In this document: positions 32,262-35,490 of the stretch, in pieces | How the letters are laid out: every line of letters starts with the position of its first letter | Position numbering within the stretch: the first letter of the stretch is position 1 | Position numbers and translations under genes: made by a program | Assembly (NCBI GenBank): GCA_016182185.1 | Contig: JACOXU010000001.1 | Coordinates: forward strand, 79,700 to 115,189 | DNA: 35,490 nt | Reading direction: 5' to 3' | From: Candidatus Levyibacteriota bacterium | GTDB lineage: Bacteria; Patescibacteriota; Microgenomatia; Levybacterales; UBA12049 | Notes under the pieces: generated by a model | Database searches by the model: none | What the model saw: only the letters and a program-made list of their open reading frames with translations | What the model was told of the DNA's origin: nothing

Positions 32262-33007
32262 ACATGAATTTAACAATTGGCTGGCTTTATCCGGAACTTA
32301 TGAGTACCTATGGAGATAGAGGTAATATTATTTTTCTGAAAAAACGTTGCGAATGGAGAGGAATAAATACTGAAATTTTAAATTTAAATGATGGATTCGA
32401 TGCCATGCTTCTTAAGAAAGTTGACATTTTGTTCATGGGTGGCGCCCAGGATGTCCAGCAGAAAATTGTAGCAAAGGATCTCAATGCTCGAAAAGTAAAA
32501 TCTTTGAAAGAAAAAATCCAGAATAATACCCCTGGGCTTTATATCTGCGGAGCATTTCAATTTTTAGGAAAATATTATAAAGATGCAAATGGTAAGGCAA
32601 TATTGGGCCTGTCAATTTTTGATCTTTATACAGAAAACCCGGGACTGGATTCTCCAAGATTAATCGGAAACATTGTTGCCAAAACAGAGAAGCACAATAT
32701 TGTTCTGGTCGGGTTTGAAAATCATGGCGGGCGAACATATTTAGGTAAAACCCTGAGACCATTTGCCAGAGTTATTAAAGGTTTCGGAAATAATGGTAAA
32801 GATAAAACTGAGGGAGCAATCTACAAAAATAGCATCGGAACTTACCTTCACGGCCCGATTCTGCCCAAAAATCCCGAAATAGCAGATTGGCTCATTGAAA
32901 AAGCGATAGAAAAGAAATATAGAAAAAAAATTAAGCTAGAGACGCTGGACGATTTTATTTCTCAAAAAGCCCGCGAATACATTCTTGAACAATTAATTAA
33001 TTTATAA
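32258..33007 (+). CDS. gatD: Lipid II isoglutaminyl synthase, GatD glutaminase subunit
   Basis: A 249-residue class I (triad-type) glutamine amidotransferase. It liberates ammonia from glutamine for MurT. Nucleophile C97 in LYICGAFQFLGKYY, catalytic H198 in GTYLHGPILPKNPEIADWL, and the N-terminal YPELMSTYGDRGNI and FMGGAQDVQQ are typical of GatD rather than of CobB/CobQ proteins. The 4-base ATGA overlap with murT ensures equal expression. A second Met at codon 3 could also serve. gatC begins 43 bases later from its own promoter. Confidence 0.94.
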   Translation: MNMNLTIGWLYPELMSTYGDRGNIIFLKKRCEWRGINTEILNLNDGFDAMLLKKVDILFMGGAQDVQQKIVAKDLNARKVKSLKEKIQNNTPGLYICGAFQFLGKYYKDANGKAILGLSIFDLYTENPGLDSPRLIGNIVAKTEKHNIVLVGFENHGGRTYLGKTLRPFARVIKGFGNNGKDKTEGAIYKNSIGTYLHGPILPKNPEIADWLIEKAIEKKYRKKIKLETLDDFISQKAREYILEQLINL

Positions 33008-33015
33008 GTCAATGC

Positions 33016-33044
33016 TTGCTTAGGATAGGTTCACAAATTATAAT
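33016..33044 (+). promoter_or_regulatory. gatCAB promoter, predicted leaderless
   Basis: TTGCTT (33016-33021), 17-base spacer, TATAAT (33039-33044), six bases before the gatC ATG at 33051. Same -35 and -10 as the uvrA promoter. Confidence 0.7.
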
Positions 33045-33050
33045 ATCAAT

Positions 33051-33326
33051 ATGAAAATCAATGTAAAACATGTTGCGAAACTCGCCAATCTACCAATATC
33101 AAAAGAGGAAGAAAAAAAACTAGAAAGTCAATTATCTGAGATACTTGACTACGTTGAGAAATTAAATTCTGTCATTACCAAGGGAGTTGAAATAACAAGT
33201 CAAATAACCGGCCTTGAGAATGTAGTCAGAGAGGACAAAACCGAATCCTGCCTTACTCAAAAAGAAGCCTTGTCAAATGCGAAAAACACCCATGACGGCT
33301 TGTACAAAGTAAAAAAAATATTATGA
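33051..33326 (+). CDS. gatC: Asp-tRNA(Asn)/Glu-tRNA(Gln) amidotransferase subunit C
   Basis: A 91-residue GatC that wraps GatA and GatB together. The family opening VKHVAKLANLPISKEEEKKLESQLSEIL (about 5-33) and YVEKLNSV are clear, and the Pro/Thr-rich middle is replaced by TSQITGLENVVREDK. The end ([19 protein letters not shown]) matches the usual 'P...dg.f.VP.vl' tail. ATGA overlap with gatA. Indicates that Gln- or Asn-tRNA is made by transamidation. Confidence 0.93.
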   Translation: MKINVKHVAKLANLPISKEEEKKLESQLSEILDYVEKLNSVITKGVEITSQITGLENVVREDKTESCLTQKEALSNAKNTHDGLYKVKKIL

Positions 33327-34702
33327 ACTATTCCGCGTATTCAATCCATAAACTCAGGGAAGGTCTTAAAAAAAAAGATTTTCCTTCAGAAGACATAGTA
33401 AAAGATTGCCTGGATAGGATAAAAATCAGCAAATTGAACGCATTTATAACCATATGTGAAACTGAAGCAATCAAAAAAGCAAAAGAAGCAGATAAAAAAA
33501 TAAAAGACGGTGTTGACCTTCCTCTTTTAGGAATACCAATTTCCGCAAAAGATATTTACTTGACCCGCAATATAAGAACAACAGCAGCTTCTAGGGTACT
33601 TAATAGATATATTCCTCAATACAGCGCAACCGTTATAGAGAGGCTTGAAAAGGCAGGCGCAATTATTATAGGAAAAACAAACTGTGATGCCTGGGCTCAT
33701 GGTTCAAGCGGAGAAAATTCCGATTACGGTCCGACTGAAAATCCCTATCTTAAAGGATATGTACCCGGGGGATCAAGTTCAGGCTCTGCTGTATCTGTCG
33801 CGGCAAATATGTGTCTTGTGTCTATGGGAACGGATACAGGGGGCTCTATAAGATTACCTGCCAGTTTCTGCAATGTAGTAGGCCTTAAGCCAACCTATGG
33901 AAGAGTATCAAGATATGGCGTAATCTCCATGGCATCTTCTCTTGATAGTATTGGTCATTTTACGAAAAATGTAGATGACTCAGCCCTTGTTCTTTCAATC
34001 ACGGCAGGCAAAGATAAAAACGATGCAACTACTCCTGAAATAGAAGTTGATAACTATAAAAACTATCTGACAAAAGACATAAAAGAAGTTAAAATCGGAC
34101 TGCCAAGGGAGTACTTTTCAGATGGATTAGATAAAAGGGTAAAAGAAAAAATAGAAAATGAAGTAAAAATACTCGAAGCAAAAGGGGCAAGGATTGAACA
34201 AATTTCATTACCGAACACAGAATATGGAATTACATGTTACTACATTGTTCAGCCGGCTGAAGTATCATCAAATCTTGCCAGATATGACGGACTAAGGTAT
34301 GGAAACGATAGGGCCCATTTTGGTAATGAGGCAAAAAGAAGAATAATGCTTGGCTCATATGTTTTGTCATCAGGCTATTATGATGCCTACTATAAAAAGG
34401 CTATGCAAGTCAGAACTCTAATAAAAAAAGATTTCGATGAGGCATTTAAAAAAGTTGATGTAATCATCGCACCGGTCTCCCCCACACTTCCTTGGAAAAT
34501 AGGGGAGAAGACTCAAGATCCTTTGTCGATGTATCTCTCGGATATTTATACAGTAAATGTAAATTTAGCAGGAATTCCAGGCCTATCTGTACCCATCGGC
34601 TTAATCGAAGGGCTACCTGTCGGACTGCAAATATTGGGTCCTCACTTTTCCGAAGGAAAACTTTTTCAAGTAGGTAAAGCAATTGAACGACCAAAAATAT
34701 GA
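33323..34702 (+). CDS. gatA: Asp-tRNA(Asn)/Glu-tRNA(Gln) amidotransferase subunit A
   Basis: A 459-residue amidase that makes ammonia from glutamine. The Ser-cisSer-Lys catalytic set is visible: K76 in [10 protein letters not shown]151 in [14 protein letters not shown], and the nucleophile S175 in [13 protein letters not shown]. The NADGVTP-like entry and [25 protein letters not shown] are typical of GatA. The segment after GKTN reads [17 protein letters not shown] rather than the usual MDEFAMGSSTENSAFGP, a modest divergence. Length is slightly below the usual 485. Overlaps gatC and gatB by four bases each (ATGA), so the three subunits are coupled. Confidence 0.95.
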   Translation: MNYSAYSIHKLREGLKKKDFPSEDIVKDCLDRIKISKLNAFITICETEAIKKAKEADKKIKDGVDLPLLGIPISAKDIYLTRNIRTTAASRVLNRYIPQYSATVIERLEKAGAIIIGKTNCDAWAHGSSGENSDYGPTENPYLKGYVPGGSSSGSAVSVAANMCLVSMGTDTGGSIRLPASFCNVVGLKPTYGRVSRYGVISMASSLDSIGHFTKNVDDSALVLSITAGKDKNDATTPEIEVDNYKNYLTKDIKEVKIGLPREYFSDGLDKRVKEKIENEVKILEAKGARIEQISLPNTEYGITCYYIVQPAEVSSNLARYDGLRYGNDRAHFGNEAKRRIMLGSYVLSSGYYDAYYKKAMQVRTLIKKDFDEAFKKVDVIIAPVSPTLPWKIGEKTQDPLSMYLSDIYTVNVNLAGIPGLSVPIGLIEGLPVGLQILGPHFSEGKLFQVGKAIERPKI

Positions 34703-35490
34703 AATCAGTAATTGGACTTGAGGTGCATGTAGAATTAAAAACAAAATCAAAGATGTTTTGTGGGTGTCCTGCTGATTATTTTGGTAAGAAACCAAATACC
34801 CATACGTGTCCTGTTTGTCTTGGGCTTCCCGGAGCGCTTCCTGTTCCTAATAAAACTGCGATTCAATGGTGTGTGATGCTTGGGCTTGCTTTAAATTGCA
34901 AAATTCCCCTAACTTCAAAATTTGACAGGAAAAATTACTTTTACCCTGATTTGCCAAAAGGATACCAGATAAGTCAGTATGATGAGCCTTTTTGCTTAAA
35001 AGGCAGTTTGAAGCTCGACAATGGCAAGGTGATAAAAATTAGAAGGGTTCACATGGAAGAAGATACGGGAAAATTAATTCATGCAACTGTAGGTAACGAA
35101 GACGTAAGCCTGATAGATCTCAATAGATCCGGAGTTCCGCTTGTTGAGATTGTGACAGAGCCGGATTTTGACAATTCAAAAGATGTAAAAGAATACCTTC
35201 AAAAACTCCAGCAAATTGTGAGATATCTGGCAATTTCAGACGCAGACATGGAAAAAGGCGACATGAGACTTGAGCCCAACATTTCTATATCAAAAGATGG
35301 ATCACTCCCCTCTTACAAAGTAGAAGTAAAAAATATCAATTCATTTCGTTTTGCCGAAAAAGCGATCGATTATGAAATAAAAAGACAGTTAGAAATTTTG
35401 AAAAATAATGAAACTCCCATTCAGGAAACACGAGGCTGGGATGAAAAAAAACAGAAAACTGTATCTCAAAGAACCAAAGAAGAAGCAAGC
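34699..35490 (+). CDS. gatB: Asp-tRNA(Asn)/Glu-tRNA(Gln) amidotransferase subunit B, 3' part cut by window edge
   Basis: 264 codons of GatB, which binds the misacylated tRNA and transfers ammonia. Present: [20 protein letters not shown], the zinc pair CPVC in [17 protein letters not shown], the [16 protein letters not shown] core and [30 protein letters not shown], then [18 protein letters not shown] and [10 protein letters not shown]. The C-terminal YqeY-like tail region is beyond position 35490. ATG 34699 overlaps the gatA TGA (34700-34702). Full GatB is about 475 residues. Confidence 0.95.
   Translation, partial: MKSVIGLEVHVELKTKSKMFCGCPADYFGKKPNTHTCPVCLGLPGALPVPNKTAIQWCVMLGLALNCKIPLTSKFDRKNYFYPDLPKGYQISQYDEPFCLKGSLKLDNGKVIKIRRVHMEEDTGKLIHATVGNEDVSLIDLNRSGVPLVEIVTEPDFDNSKDVKEYLQKLQQIVRYLAISDADMEKGDMRLEPNISISKDGSLPSYKVEVKNINSFRFAEKAIDYEIKRQLEILKNNETPIQETRGWDEKKQKTVSQRTKEEAS

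Overview
The window looks like a chromosomal segment of an uncultured, small-genome bacterium of the Patescibacteria/CPR, probably a Microgenomates-type lineage. This is inferred from AT-rich, densely packed genes with short spacers, a shortened L19, strongly divergent but recognisable housekeeping enzymes, tRNAs without an encoded CCA, and many secreted or anchored small proteins without clear homologues. TGA is used as a stop (for example gatA and murT), so the recoded Gracilibacteria/SR1 code does not apply. There is no 16S gene here, so the placement is a judgement.

Layout. 1-5.8 kb (minus): uvrA, a secreted transglutaminase-like protein and uvrC, an excision-repair run. 5.9-9 kb: tRNA-Glu, a small MscS-related membrane protein, tRNA-Lys, two cysteine-rich anchored proteins in convergent orientation, a SurA-N chaperone-like protein and a zinc-ribbon membrane protein. 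9.1-15.7 kb (plus): a secreted glycosidase-like protein, a YkuK/DUF458 RNase H-fold protein, a small metallopeptidase overlapping a holA-like clamp-loader subunit, then phosphomannomutase, phosphoglucose/phosphomannose isomerase and a divergent enolase. 15.7-20.5 kb: rsmI, dedA and lexA (minus), divergent uvrB (plus), then yraN and rplS (minus). 20.5-22.3 kb: pyrG. 22.3-26.5 kb: an accessory island with a PH-like protein between two 21-bp direct repeats and a compact three-gene operon (small basic protein, GHKL ATPase, TIR/deoxyribosyltransferase-fold protein with a beta-rich tail). 26.6-27.7 kb: a 63-residue protein, tRNA-Gly, a LysM protein, tRNA-Asp. 27.8-35.5 kb (plus): polX, lemA-htpX, murT-gatD, and gatC-gatA-gatB, the last running off the right edge.

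Two things stand out. The three-gene operon at 22989-26502 has the build of an NTP-controlled, nucleotide-degrading anti-phage system, and I do not recognise it as a named one. Second, at least ten genes have a sigma70-type promoter (17-bp spacer) whose -10 box ends only 5-8 bases before the start codon, which predicts leaderless mRNAs; other genes here use good Shine-Dalgarno sites. The enolase and the CTP synthase also carry unusual residues at positions that matter in their families.

No CRISPR array, insertion sequence, rRNA or convincing rho-independent terminator was seen. No gene-free stretch exceeds 300 bases; the longest spacer, 22183-22352, holds two candidate pyrG promoters.
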